Shown piece by piece: positions 54,087-61,234 of a stretch of 64,000 nt of DNA. The position numbers were made by a program, and so were the translations under genes. The DNA lies in contig NZ_CANMQD010000002.1 in the NCBI RefSeq assembly GCF_947499945.1, positions 372,001 to 436,000 of the forward strand. The letters are read 5' to 3'. Below the pieces are notes generated by a model. That model was given only the letters and a program-made list of their open reading frames with translations. It was not told the origin of the DNA and did no database searches. Position 1 is the first letter of the stretch; every line of letters begins with the position of its first letter. This stretch comes from an uncultured Sulfitobacter sp. Its GTDB lineage: Bacteria; Pseudomonadota; Alphaproteobacteria; Rhodobacterales; Rhodobacteraceae.

Positions 54087-54659
54087 CTAAAGGTAACGCC
54101 TCACTTTACCTTTGTAGGTCCTATAATCCGCCCCATAGACGTCTTCCAGCCAAGGTTCTTCAGCAAATGGCGCGGCCGCGAGAACGATGACGCCGAACGT
54201 GGCGACGCATGCCGCCCATCCTGACGCAGACAGTACGGCCCAGCCGATAAGGATGACCATGTCAGCAACGTATTGTGGGTTGCGAGAGTAGCGATAGAGG
54301 CCATCAGTCTTTAACTCGGCGACTTCGCCACTGGTCGCACCTAGGCCGATTTTTCTGACACCCATCCAGACAACTACATTCCCTGTGATCATTAAGCCAA
54401 GACCAATGGTCCACCGGGCCGGTGCTGGCCAGTCGAAACTGTTCCAGTCAGCGATGCCCAGCACGAAGGTCGCGATAAATATCGAGATCGTGGCAAGCCA
54501 GACTCGAAGCTTGATGCCGGTTGTGGCCTCCTTTGGGGGCCAGATACGACGCTCTGGGAATGCGATTGACCACCCGAAGGCCACAAGAAGGTAGCACTCG
54601 GCAATCCCACCGATGAAAATTGCGAAGACTTCGATATTGTTAAGCATGATCGTGTCCAT
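54087..54659 (-). CDS. Isoprenylcysteine methyltransferase-like membrane protein 1 (ICMT/PEMT family)
   Basis: A 190-residue membrane protein with five hydrophobic segments and the ICMT-type C-terminal signature (RNPQYVADMVILIGW, then AEEPWLEDVYGADYRTYKGKVRRYL). The RNPxY-EE-Y-Y pattern forms the SAM-binding pocket of the ICMT/PEMT family. Its start (54659, or 54647) lies inside the last codons of the CDF gene, so it is translationally coupled to it. It belongs to the MerR-controlled operon. The methyl acceptor is unknown; no prenylated protein is expected in bacteria. Confidence 0.82.
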   Translation of the reverse strand: MDTIMLNNIEVFAIFIGGIAECYLLVAFGWSIAFPERRIWPPKEATTGIKLRVWLATISIFIATFVLGIADWNSFDWPAPARWTIGLGLMITGNVVVWMGVRKIGLGATSGEVAELKTDGLYRYSRNPQYVADMVILIGWAVLSASGWAACVATFGVIVLAAAPFAEEPWLEDVYGADYRTYKGKVRRYL

Positions 54660-55320
54660 GGTTGTTTAGCGCCCCAGTATCTTCGCCTGAACGGAATTCC
54701 TGCCAAGCTTGAACCAGAATAAGCTCGGCCGATCTCAGAAACAGACCTGCCATAATGATCGCCACGATGAGATCAGGCCACGCCGAAGCCGTCAGAAAGA
54801 CTGCAAAGCTTGCAATCATGACCGCGACATTGCCAATGGCGTCATTGCGCGAACACAACCAGACAGAGCGGACGTTTGCATCACCGTCCTTGTAGCGCAT
54901 CAAAAGCAAGACACTTGCCAAGTTGGCAGCAAGCGCCAGCAACCCGATCAAGCCCATAATCTGCGCGGTAGGAACGCCCAGAATGAATATCTGGTAAACC
55001 GTCGAGCCAAAGACCCAAAGGCCCATGAACAACAGGCTAAGCCCTTTGATGAGCGCAGCGGTTGAACGTACCTTAAGGCTCATCCCGATGACTGCGAGGC
55101 TGACGCCGTAGGTTAATGCATCCCCCAGAAAGTCGAGAGCATCTGCTTGAAGTGCCTGTGATCCAGCAAGTTTGCCCGCCGAAATTTCAATGAAAAATAT
55201 GGCAGCGTTTATGAAGATAACGATCCAAAGAACCCGCTTGTAGGCGGGATCGACACCATCAAATTTTGGATTACCGGAGCATCCGCACAAGACTTCGGTT
55301 TCGTTGATTGTCTCAGTCAT
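54640..55320 (-). CDS. Cation diffusion facilitator family transporter (short form)
   Basis: A 226-residue metal/proton antiporter with six hydrophobic helices. The TM2 site is ADALDFLGDA (D-x3-D) and TM5 is CSRNDAIGN (D-x3-N), close to but not the usual H/D-x3-D in each. The cytoplasmic C-terminal metal-binding domain of classical CDFs is missing; the protein ends soon after TM6 with a short His-rich tail (NHGHDHA). The N-terminus has a CGCSG motif. Start at 55320 is inside the upstream methyltransferase gene. Probably exports Zn, Cd, Co or another divalent metal under MerR control. Confidence 0.87.
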   Translation of the reverse strand: MTETINETEVLCGCSGNPKFDGVDPAYKRVLWIVIFINAAIFFIEISAGKLAGSQALQADALDFLGDALTYGVSLAVIGMSLKVRSTAALIKGLSLLFMGLWVFGSTVYQIFILGVPTAQIMGLIGLLALAANLASVLLLMRYKDGDANVRSVWLCSRNDAIGNVAVMIASFAVFLTASAWPDLIVAIIMAGLFLRSAELILVQAWQEFRSGEDTGALNNHGHDHA

Positions 55321-55786
55321 TTGATGATTCCAGTTTTGTGCGAATGAAAAGCCAGCGCGGGATACGCGCGGCATAATCTTGATAAGGTTTGCCGAATAAT
55401 TGGATCAGGACCCGTTCTTCGCCCCTGATTTGAAATCGATCAATCATCAGAAAGAACGCGATTACAGCCAAGACTGCGCTGAGAGCCCCGAGCCATAGGA
55501 CAAAAGCGATCAAGAGGATCAGCATTCCCACGTACATCGGGTTGCGCGTTATGCTGTAGATGCCGCTGGTTACGAGCGTGGTCGCCGCCTCTGGTGACTG
55601 CGGATTCACTGTCGTTTTGTGACGCGCGAAGCTCACGACGGCGGGCAGCAGAAACGCGACTCCAGCGATTGCTTCAAACGCAATTAGCCATACAGGTGCA
55701 TGGAACGCCGCTAGTGGTGCGAAAGCAGCAAGCAAGCTTGCCATCACCATGCAAAATGCCAGTTGCGCGAGTGGGGGTATGTTCAT
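55313..55786 (-). CDS. Isoprenylcysteine methyltransferase-like membrane protein 2
   Basis: A 157-residue integral membrane protein with four helices. The C-terminal signature ITRNPMYVGMLILLIAF ... RGEERVLIQLFGKPYQDYAARIPRWL matches the ICMT/PEMT family (R-N-P-M-Y, E-E, F-G, Y-x2-Y). It is the first gene downstream of the MerR-type promoter at 55816-55846 and overlaps the CDF start by 8 bp, so it is made together with the metal transporter. Methyl acceptor unknown. Similar but not identical to the three other family members in the cluster. Confidence 0.85.
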   Translation of the reverse strand: MNIPPLAQLAFCMVMASLLAAFAPLAAFHAPVWLIAFEAIAGVAFLLPAVVSFARHKTTVNPQSPEAATTLVTSGIYSITRNPMYVGMLILLIAFVLWLGALSAVLAVIAFFLMIDRFQIRGEERVLIQLFGKPYQDYAARIPRWLFIRTKLESSND

Positions 55787-55815
55787 GAAGACGCTTCCAT
55801 ATTCGAGTCTTCACA

Positions 55816-55846
55816 ACTATAATTCCTCTAGCTACTAGAGCTTCAA
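55816..55846 (-). promoter_or_regulatory. MerR-type promoter and operator
   Basis: On the minus strand, -35 TTGAAG (55841-55846) and -10 TATAGT (55816-55821) are separated by 19 bp, the long spacer typical of promoters activated by MerR-family proteins. Centred between them is a perfect dyad CTCTAG-TAG-CTAGAG (55826-55840). It drives the ICMT2-CDF-ICMT1 operon and lies 12 bp upstream of the divergent merR start. Confidence 0.8.
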
Positions 55847-55858
55847 GAGGAAAATTCG

Positions 55859-56269
55859 ATGTTTTCAATCGGCCAGCTTTCCAAGCGCACGGGCGTCAAA
55901 ATACCGACCATTCGTTACTATGAACAAATGGGTTTGATCGATGAACCTGGGCGTTCAGAAGGCAATCAACGCAGATACACCAAAGATGGCCTAAGCCGCT
56001 TGTCCTTTATCCGTCACTCTCGTGATCTGGGATTTACGATAGAAGACATTAGGGGGCTTCTGGACCTTAGCCAGCATCCAGAAGAACCATGCAATGATGC
56101 GCACAGCATTGCCGCCCAACACCTTCGAGAGGTTCAGAGCAAAATTACAAAGTTGCGACGATTAGAGCGTGAGTTGAAACGCATCACAAAGTGTGATGCT
56201 GGCAATATGGCTACCTGCGCGGTCATAGAAACGCTTGCTGATCACGGCCTCTGCGAAACGGAACACTGA
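55859..56269 (+). CDS. MerR family heavy-metal-responsive regulator (CadR/PbrR/ZntR-like)
   Basis: A 136-residue MerR-type regulator. The winged HTH (IGQLSKRTGVKIPTIRYYEQMGLIDEP...NQRRYTKDGL) lies in residues 1-70, then a long dimerisation helix. Cysteines C78, C112 and C120 (in PCND, KCDAG and ATCAV) match the metal-binding cysteine triad of CadR/PbrR-like members (roughly 78/112/120). Another cysteine and histidine sit in the C-terminal tail LCETEH. It is divergent from the metal transporter operon, whose promoter it should bind, activate and distort. The exact metal cannot be deduced. Confidence 0.9.
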   Translation: MFSIGQLSKRTGVKIPTIRYYEQMGLIDEPGRSEGNQRRYTKDGLSRLSFIRHSRDLGFTIEDIRGLLDLSQHPEEPCNDAHSIAAQHLREVQSKITKLRRLERELKRITKCDAGNMATCAVIETLADHGLCETEH

Positions 56270-56322
56270 ACCTCGTGCCTCTATAGGAACAGGCTGGAAG
56301 ATAATGCACGAGCAGCACTCAT

Positions 56323-56925
56323 CTAAGCACTGGTGCGTCGCGTCGTAATTTTCCGTTTTAACCGCAAAACTTGCAGCACAATCAATGGCGCAGACACGAT
56401 CATCGGTTCCCAAGGATCCTCCCAGTTGTTCAAGCTCAGGGCATGCAGCAACCCAAGAACGGCAGCAGCGTAAGCCCATCGTTGTAGCTTTTTCCATTGA
56501 CGCCCTAGCTTTCGGACTGCGACATCACTTGATGTGAACGCCAGCGGAACCATGATCAGCAGCGAAATCCAACCTGTCCAAATCTCCAGTATTGGCAGTT
56601 GCGAAACGACCTTCGAGAGCGATCCCGCATCCAGCAGGTAAAACAAGGTATGAAGCAGCGCGTAGCCAAAACTTGCGATGCCCTGATAGCGCCGATTGCG
56701 CAACAGCCAGACAGTAAAAACGCCCCGTGGCCAGACATAGCGCAAGGGTGTCGCCGTCAGTGCAAGGATAAACAGAATGGCCGATAAAGCACCGGTTGGA
56801 TTCAACACATCATCTGCGATGATCGCGCCCTGCTGGGTGAAGGTGACACCCCACGATATGGCCGGAAGGGCGAGGCAAAGCCAGACAATAGGAGTGGTTC
56901 GTGATGTGCGCGGTTTCACAGCCAA
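56323..56925 (-). CDS. MsrQ-like ferric reductase transmembrane protein
   Basis: A 200-residue membrane protein with six hydrophobic helices of the ferric-reductase-like (FRD) domain. RRYQGIASFGYALLHTLFYLL and the LGLLHALSLNN segments carry histidines suitable for heme b, and SDVAVRKLGRQWKKLQRWAYAAA is closely like MsrQ, the heme membrane partner of the periplasmic MsrP methionine sulfoxide reductase. No msrP gene occurs in this window. Its start overlaps the end of the ICMT3 gene by 10 bp, so it is coupled to that gene. An MsrQ-type electron supply role is only inferred. Confidence 0.82.
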   Translation of the reverse strand: MAVKPRTSRTTPIVWLCLALPAISWGVTFTQQGAIIADDVLNPTGALSAILFILALTATPLRYVWPRGVFTVWLLRNRRYQGIASFGYALLHTLFYLLDAGSLSKVVSQLPILEIWTGWISLLIMVPLAFTSSDVAVRKLGRQWKKLQRWAYAAAVLGLLHALSLNNWEDPWEPMIVSAPLIVLQVLRLKRKITTRRTSA

Positions 56926-57359
56926 CGACGCACACGGGAGCGGTATGTTTCATACTCTGCACCGAAGGTTTCTTGCATAACTGCCTCTTCGAACCGCACA
57001 TACCAGCGGTCCAAAGTCACACAAAAGAATGCGGCTACAAGAAGCGGCGACGTCGACCCGAGCGCTATAGCAAACCCAACTGAACAAAGCGCAAAGCCAA
57101 GATACATGGGGTTCCTACTCAATGCGAACAGCCCCGTAGTCACAAGTTTTTCTGGCGCATCGAATGTCTTAATGTTGGTGCCGACCTGTTTGAACAGCCG
57201 CGCCCCCTTGGCCGCAATCAAAATGCCTATCGCCGCCGCAAACCCGCCAATCCATCGCACGGGCTGGGGGATTATGTCACCGACAGGCCAAGCATAGGCT
57301 GCGACAATCATGACGACCAAGGTCAGGAGAAGCAGAAGCGGCGGTAATACACGTTGCAT
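56916..57359 (-). CDS. Isoprenylcysteine methyltransferase-like membrane protein 3
   Basis: A 147-residue membrane protein with four helices. LSRNPMYLGFALCSVGFAIALG and FEEAVMQETFGAEYETYRSRVRRWL give the full ICMT/PEMT signature. It overlaps the MsrQ-like gene by ten bases, so the two are made together, unusual company for this family. Located 36 bp downstream of the fourth family member on the same strand. Methyl acceptor unknown. Confidence 0.84.
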   Translation of the reverse strand: MQRVLPPLLLLLTLVVMIVAAYAWPVGDIIPQPVRWIGGFAAAIGILIAAKGARLFKQVGTNIKTFDAPEKLVTTGLFALSRNPMYLGFALCSVGFAIALGSTSPLLVAAFFCVTLDRWYVRFEEAVMQETFGAEYETYRSRVRRWL

Positions 57360-57395
57360 TTGTTAGATCTTTCTTTGAGCTGTTTTGAGGCATTA

Positions 57396-58520
57396 TTAAA
57401 AGATCGGAACCTGACGACCGTTGTAGAATGCATCTTGTGGCGGCTCGTGCCTGTTCGTGATTTGCTGCGTTGAAAGGTCGATATGCACCTCTTCCAGCGG
57501 TGATTTGTTGACGGCCTCTCGAAGGATATTTGCTCCATCGTGGCCCGCGCCAAATTCAGCCTGAGTGAGGATAACTTTCCACTGAGTGGGGTCAGCATTG
57601 CGGGGAACGGAATGCCCGAAAGCCTCCCCAGCTGGCAGATGCATCGGTATCTCTGAAACGTACATCTCGGTTGGAAGCACATACGCCAACACCTGCCCAT
57701 GTGCGTCAGCCGCAGAAATCGTTTCCTGAACATCAACATCTGCCAAGACAATCTGGGCGACAGATGCAAGGTCAGCATCATCAATATGCGCCACAGACAG
57801 AAAGACGCCCGCGTCGGTGTCCACTGTATAAAGCGATCCTATGGCAGCAGAGCGCAGGCCGAATGCACCCGCCGTCACCAGTGCGACCGTCATCACAAAA
57901 CCAGCAAGGAGACCGAAGGTACTCATGGGCCCAGTGCCTGTGCGTTGGGATATGCGCGGCAAGAACATACCTGTCGTTTCCATATAGTCAGCATAGTCGG
58001 GAAATGACCGCAAACACTGTCGTTCCTCGCTGCGCGCAAGCAGCACATAGGCAAGGATCACACATGAGGTAGAGAACAACACAAGAAATCTAGGCCACAC
58101 CAACAGCATGCCCAAACTGGCGATGATTAACGCTAAATACTGCGGGTGGCGGATGTATCGGTAAACGCCCTCCTTCACCGCCCCACTTTTCGTGAGTTTG
58201 GCGCGGTAGACCTGAAAGACGCCTGCAACAAACGCAATAAGGCCACCGAATAGCAGGGCGAGGCCAAACAATTCGACATAGTTGAGCACCGCAGATCGGG
58301 TGTCTTCCACAAGGTGGGGAAGAATGAACCACAACGTCCAATCTGCAATTGGAAGCGCCTGAAGCCAGTCCATGCCTGGTCCGTAGACCGAATAAAAATA
58401 CGCCGCAAAAGGGCTGGCCATGTAAAAGAATTCAAACGCGATCAGGGCGTAGAATGCCGAGGCCGTCCAAAACAATCGCTTACTGCCTTTGGTGTCTTGC
58501 TCTGTCCCGTTGGTTGTCAT
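57396..58520 (-). CDS. Isoprenylcysteine methyltransferase-like protein 4 with C-terminal extracytoplasmic domain
   Basis: A 374-residue protein, about twice the length of the other family members. The first about 200 residues are an ICMT-like membrane domain with YRYIRHPQYLALIIASLG and RSEERQCLRSFPDYADYM. A further hydrophobic helix (LLAGFVMTVALVTAGAFGLRS) then leads to a C-terminal soluble domain of about 150 residues with no family I recognise, rich in aspartate and histidine near the middle. Start at 58520 is preceded by AGGGAG. It is the first gene of its transcription unit, divergent from a TetR gene. Confidence 0.75.
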   Translation of the reverse strand: MTTNGTEQDTKGSKRLFWTASAFYALIAFEFFYMASPFAAYFYSVYGPGMDWLQALPIADWTLWFILPHLVEDTRSAVLNYVELFGLALLFGGLIAFVAGVFQVYRAKLTKSGAVKEGVYRYIRHPQYLALIIASLGMLLVWPRFLVLFSTSCVILAYVLLARSEERQCLRSFPDYADYMETTGMFLPRISQRTGTGPMSTFGLLAGFVMTVALVTAGAFGLRSAAIGSLYTVDTDAGVFLSVAHIDDADLASVAQIVLADVDVQETISAADAHGQVLAYVLPTEMYVSEIPMHLPAGEAFGHSVPRNADPTQWKVILTQAEFGAGHDGANILREAVNKSPLEEVHIDLSTQQITNRHEPPQDAFYNGRQVPIF

Positions 58521-58748
58521 CTGGTTTCTCCCTGAAATGGTGCTGTTGAGTATCAAAATACGAGTTCAGGGCATCCAAAAGCTACTCGCCTTTGGTTAGT
58601 TGGGCGATCAGTTAGAAAGTGCTATGATTCAGTTGGTTACGATGAATGACGCAGGCCTCTCATAGTGATTGCTCACGTTTATGTTGTTTTCCATCGACGC
58701 CTGCCGCAGTTTGTTAGACAACAAACACGAATGATTGCTCACCTTAAA

Positions 58749-59357
58749 ATGCCCGAAAATATCAAAAAACTCACGCCGAGACGTCGACCAAAACAAGGGC
58801 GAAGCCGTGACACGGTTGAAGCCATTCTGACCGCGTCTCAGCAGATTTTGTTGCGGAATGGCCTTAAGGGGTTCAACACCAATGTTGTCGCTAAGCGTGC
58901 GGGTGTCTCGGTCGGTTCACTCTACCAGTTCTTTCCGGGCAAAGAGGCGATCCTTGCTGCCTTAGTGCGTGATATGCGCCGCGACATGCTTACGGATTTG
59001 ATTGCAGCACAGCAGGCATCAAATGCGGGTGTTCTTGCTGACGTCATCGGTGCAATGATCGACGCAAGCCTGAAGCACCACCTGCGCGCACCAGAATTAA
59101 CTGATATTCTGGAGCAAGCAGAAGCGCAGTTGCCGATGGACGCAGAAACCCAAGCGCTTAAATCCAACATGTTTCAGCTCGTTTTAGGGGTGCTTCAGCG
59201 CCACGCAATTGAGAATCCGCAGACCGTTGCGCAAGATGTTATCGCCATGTGTCATGGCATGGTCGATTCTGCGATTTCGGCAGGCGAGCGAGACTTTGAT
59301 GCAATTTCAAAACGACTTAGGCGGGCAACGATCAGCTACATAGCAGCGACATACTAG
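58749..59357 (+). CDS. TetR/AcrR family transcriptional regulator
   Basis: A TetR-type repressor of 202 residues from the ATG at 58749 (an ATG at 58731 and a longer frame from 58665 are also in frame). The HTH domain begins near RRPKQGRSRDTVEAILTASQQIL and continues to VSVGSLYQFFPGKEAI. It is divergent from the ICMT4-ICMT3-MsrQ-like transcription unit and is its likely controller, complementing the MerR protein that controls the other half of the cluster. Effector unknown. Confidence 0.85.
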   Translation: MPENIKKLTPRRRPKQGRSRDTVEAILTASQQILLRNGLKGFNTNVVAKRAGVSVGSLYQFFPGKEAILAALVRDMRRDMLTDLIAAQQASNAGVLADVIGAMIDASLKHHLRAPELTDILEQAEAQLPMDAETQALKSNMFQLVLGVLQRHAIENPQTVAQDVIAMCHGMVDSAISAGERDFDAISKRLRRATISYIAATY

Positions 59358-59465
59358 AAAGCGGACCTACATGACTTTGTGATATGCTGCGCGAATACAT
59401 ACCTCTTGTGCGTTCGCTCACCTATCCTCTTGCACGCGGCGGGACACCCGCGTAGCGATGCCTCC

Positions 59466-60278
59466 ATGAAAATACTCTTTCTTGGTGATGTGATGGGCCG
59501 CGCCGGGCGCCGCGCCATTACCGAAAATCTGGCCCGCTTGCGGACTGAATGGAAACTCGATTTCATCGTTGTGAACGGTGAGAACGCGACCTCTGGGATG
59601 GGCCTGTCTGGCAGCCATGCCAAGGATCTGCTGGAGGCGGGGGCGGATTGTCTGACGCTGGGGGACCACGCCTTTGATCAAAAGGACATGCTGGCCTTTA
59701 TCGAGCAGGAGCCGCGCATTATCCGCCCGCTAAATTTCTCCAAAAATGCACCGGGCAAGGGCGCGCGCCTGTTCAAGACGCGCACGGGCAAGCAGGTTCT
59801 GGTGACCCAAGCGCTTGGGCAGGTGTTTATGAAACGCCCCTACGACGATCCGTTCTCGGCGTTGGATACGGTGCTCAAGACGCATCCGCTGGGCGGTTTG
59901 GCCAATGCGATCATTGTGGATATCCACTGTGAGGCGACGTCCGAAAAGATGGCGACGGGGCATTGGTGTGACGGGCGCGCGTCATTGGTCGTCGGCACCC
60001 ATACCCATGTGCCAACCTCCGATGCGATGATTTTGAAGGGTGGCACTGCCTACCTGTCTGATGCTGGTATGTGCGGCGACTATAATTCCGTGATCGGGAT
60101 GGAAAAGACTGAGCCGCTGCGCCGTTTCATCACTGGCATGCCCAAAGAGCGGTTTTCCCCGGCCAATGGCGAGGCGACCCTTTCTGGTGTTTATGTCGAG
60201 ACGGATGACAAGACGGGCAAGGCCACGCGGATCGTGCCAGTGCGCCAAGGCGGACAGTTGCAACAGAGCGCCCCTTGA
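59466..60278 (+). CDS. ymdB: YmdB-type metallophosphoesterase (TIGR00282 family)
   Basis: A 270-residue calcineurin-like phosphodiesterase. Metal-site motifs GDVMGRAGR, VVNGENAT, GDHAFD and VGTHTHVPT are all present and in the family order. Bacillus YmdB hydrolyses 2',3'-cyclic nucleotides and affects cell fate and biofilm. Start at 59466 sits after GCCTCC; the longest frame begins 29 codons earlier without homology. Its stop overlaps the following transporter gene (TTGA). Confidence 0.92.
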   Translation: MKILFLGDVMGRAGRRAITENLARLRTEWKLDFIVVNGENATSGMGLSGSHAKDLLEAGADCLTLGDHAFDQKDMLAFIEQEPRIIRPLNFSKNAPGKGARLFKTRTGKQVLVTQALGQVFMKRPYDDPFSALDTVLKTHPLGGLANAIIVDIHCEATSEKMATGHWCDGRASLVVGTHTHVPTSDAMILKGGTAYLSDAGMCGDYNSVIGMEKTEPLRRFITGMPKERFSPANGEATLSGVYVETDDKTGKATRIVPVRQGGQLQQSAP

Positions 60279-61213
60279 GCCAAAGCACGTTTTATCGCCG
60301 CGAACTCCTTTTGTTCAGCGGCTTTCTCGTGCTGATGGGCGCAGGCTGGGGGGCGACACAGCCCCTGACCAAAATTGCTGTCAGCACGGGATATGGCCCC
60401 TTCGGGCTGCTTGTTTGGCAGCAGGTGCTGGGTGCTGTATTGATGGGCGCTGTTTGCGCCATCCGCCGCACAGGTCTGCCCTGTCATGCGGCTGCTTTGC
60501 GGGCTTATCTGGTCATTGCGCTCATCGGGGCAGTCTTGCCTAATTCGCTGAGCTATCAGGCGGCTGTGCATCTGCCCGCGGGCATCATGTCGCTTTTGCT
60601 GAGTATCATTCCCATGTTTGCCTTTTGCATCGCGCTGCTTTTGGGAACAGACAGCTTCGCATGGCGGCGCCTTGGGGGGCTGTGCTTTGGTCTGATTGGC
60701 GTACTGATCATTATCGTTCCTTCTGTTGATCTGGGCGAAGCGGTGCCTGTTGGATGGGCAGCGATCTATCTGGTAGTTGCAATGTTTTATGCGTTTGAGG
60801 GCAATTACGTGGCGCGTTGGGGTGTGGCTGGGCTCGATCCTTTCCAGCTGATGCTCGGGGCATCGCTGGTAGGGTTGGTCACCGTAGCACCCTTAATGCT
60901 GGCCACAGGGCAGACGGTTGTACCGCAATGGCCATTGCCGACGGCGCAGGCGGCTCTTGTGGCGGCATCGGTTGTGCATGTGCTGGTCTACGCAAGCTAT
61001 GTCTGGCTTGTTGGTCGGGCAGGGGCGGTGTTTGCAGTACAAGTTAGCTATATGGTGACAGGCTTTGGCCTGTTCTGGGCGTGGCTGGTGCTGGGAGAAG
61101 CATTCTCGAATGTGATCTGGCTGGCACTGGCAATGATGTTTGCAGGTATGTACCTGGTACAACCGCGTCCCAAAGCACTGCTTGATACAGGCCTGCCAAT
61201 CGGCGACAAGTAA
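60275..61213 (+). CDS. EamA/DMT family transporter
   Basis: A 312-residue membrane protein with ten hydrophobic helices in two EamA repeats, the drug/metabolite transporter superfamily. The start is TTG at 60275, overlapping the YmdB stop. IPMFAFCIALLLGTD and LVLGEAFSNVIWLALAMMFAGMYLVQPRP are typical repeat ends. Substrate unknown; many exporters of amino acids or metabolites share this fold. Confidence 0.88.
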   Translation: MSQSTFYRRELLLFSGFLVLMGAGWGATQPLTKIAVSTGYGPFGLLVWQQVLGAVLMGAVCAIRRTGLPCHAAALRAYLVIALIGAVLPNSLSYQAAVHLPAGIMSLLLSIIPMFAFCIALLLGTDSFAWRRLGGLCFGLIGVLIIIVPSVDLGEAVPVGWAAIYLVVAMFYAFEGNYVARWGVAGLDPFQLMLGASLVGLVTVAPLMLATGQTVVPQWPLPTAQAALVAASVVHVLVYASYVWLVGRAGAVFAVQVSYMVTGFGLFWAWLVLGEAFSNVIWLALAMMFAGMYLVQPRPKALLDTGLPIGDK

Positions 61214-61234
61214 GACTTCAATAAGGGCGATCCC

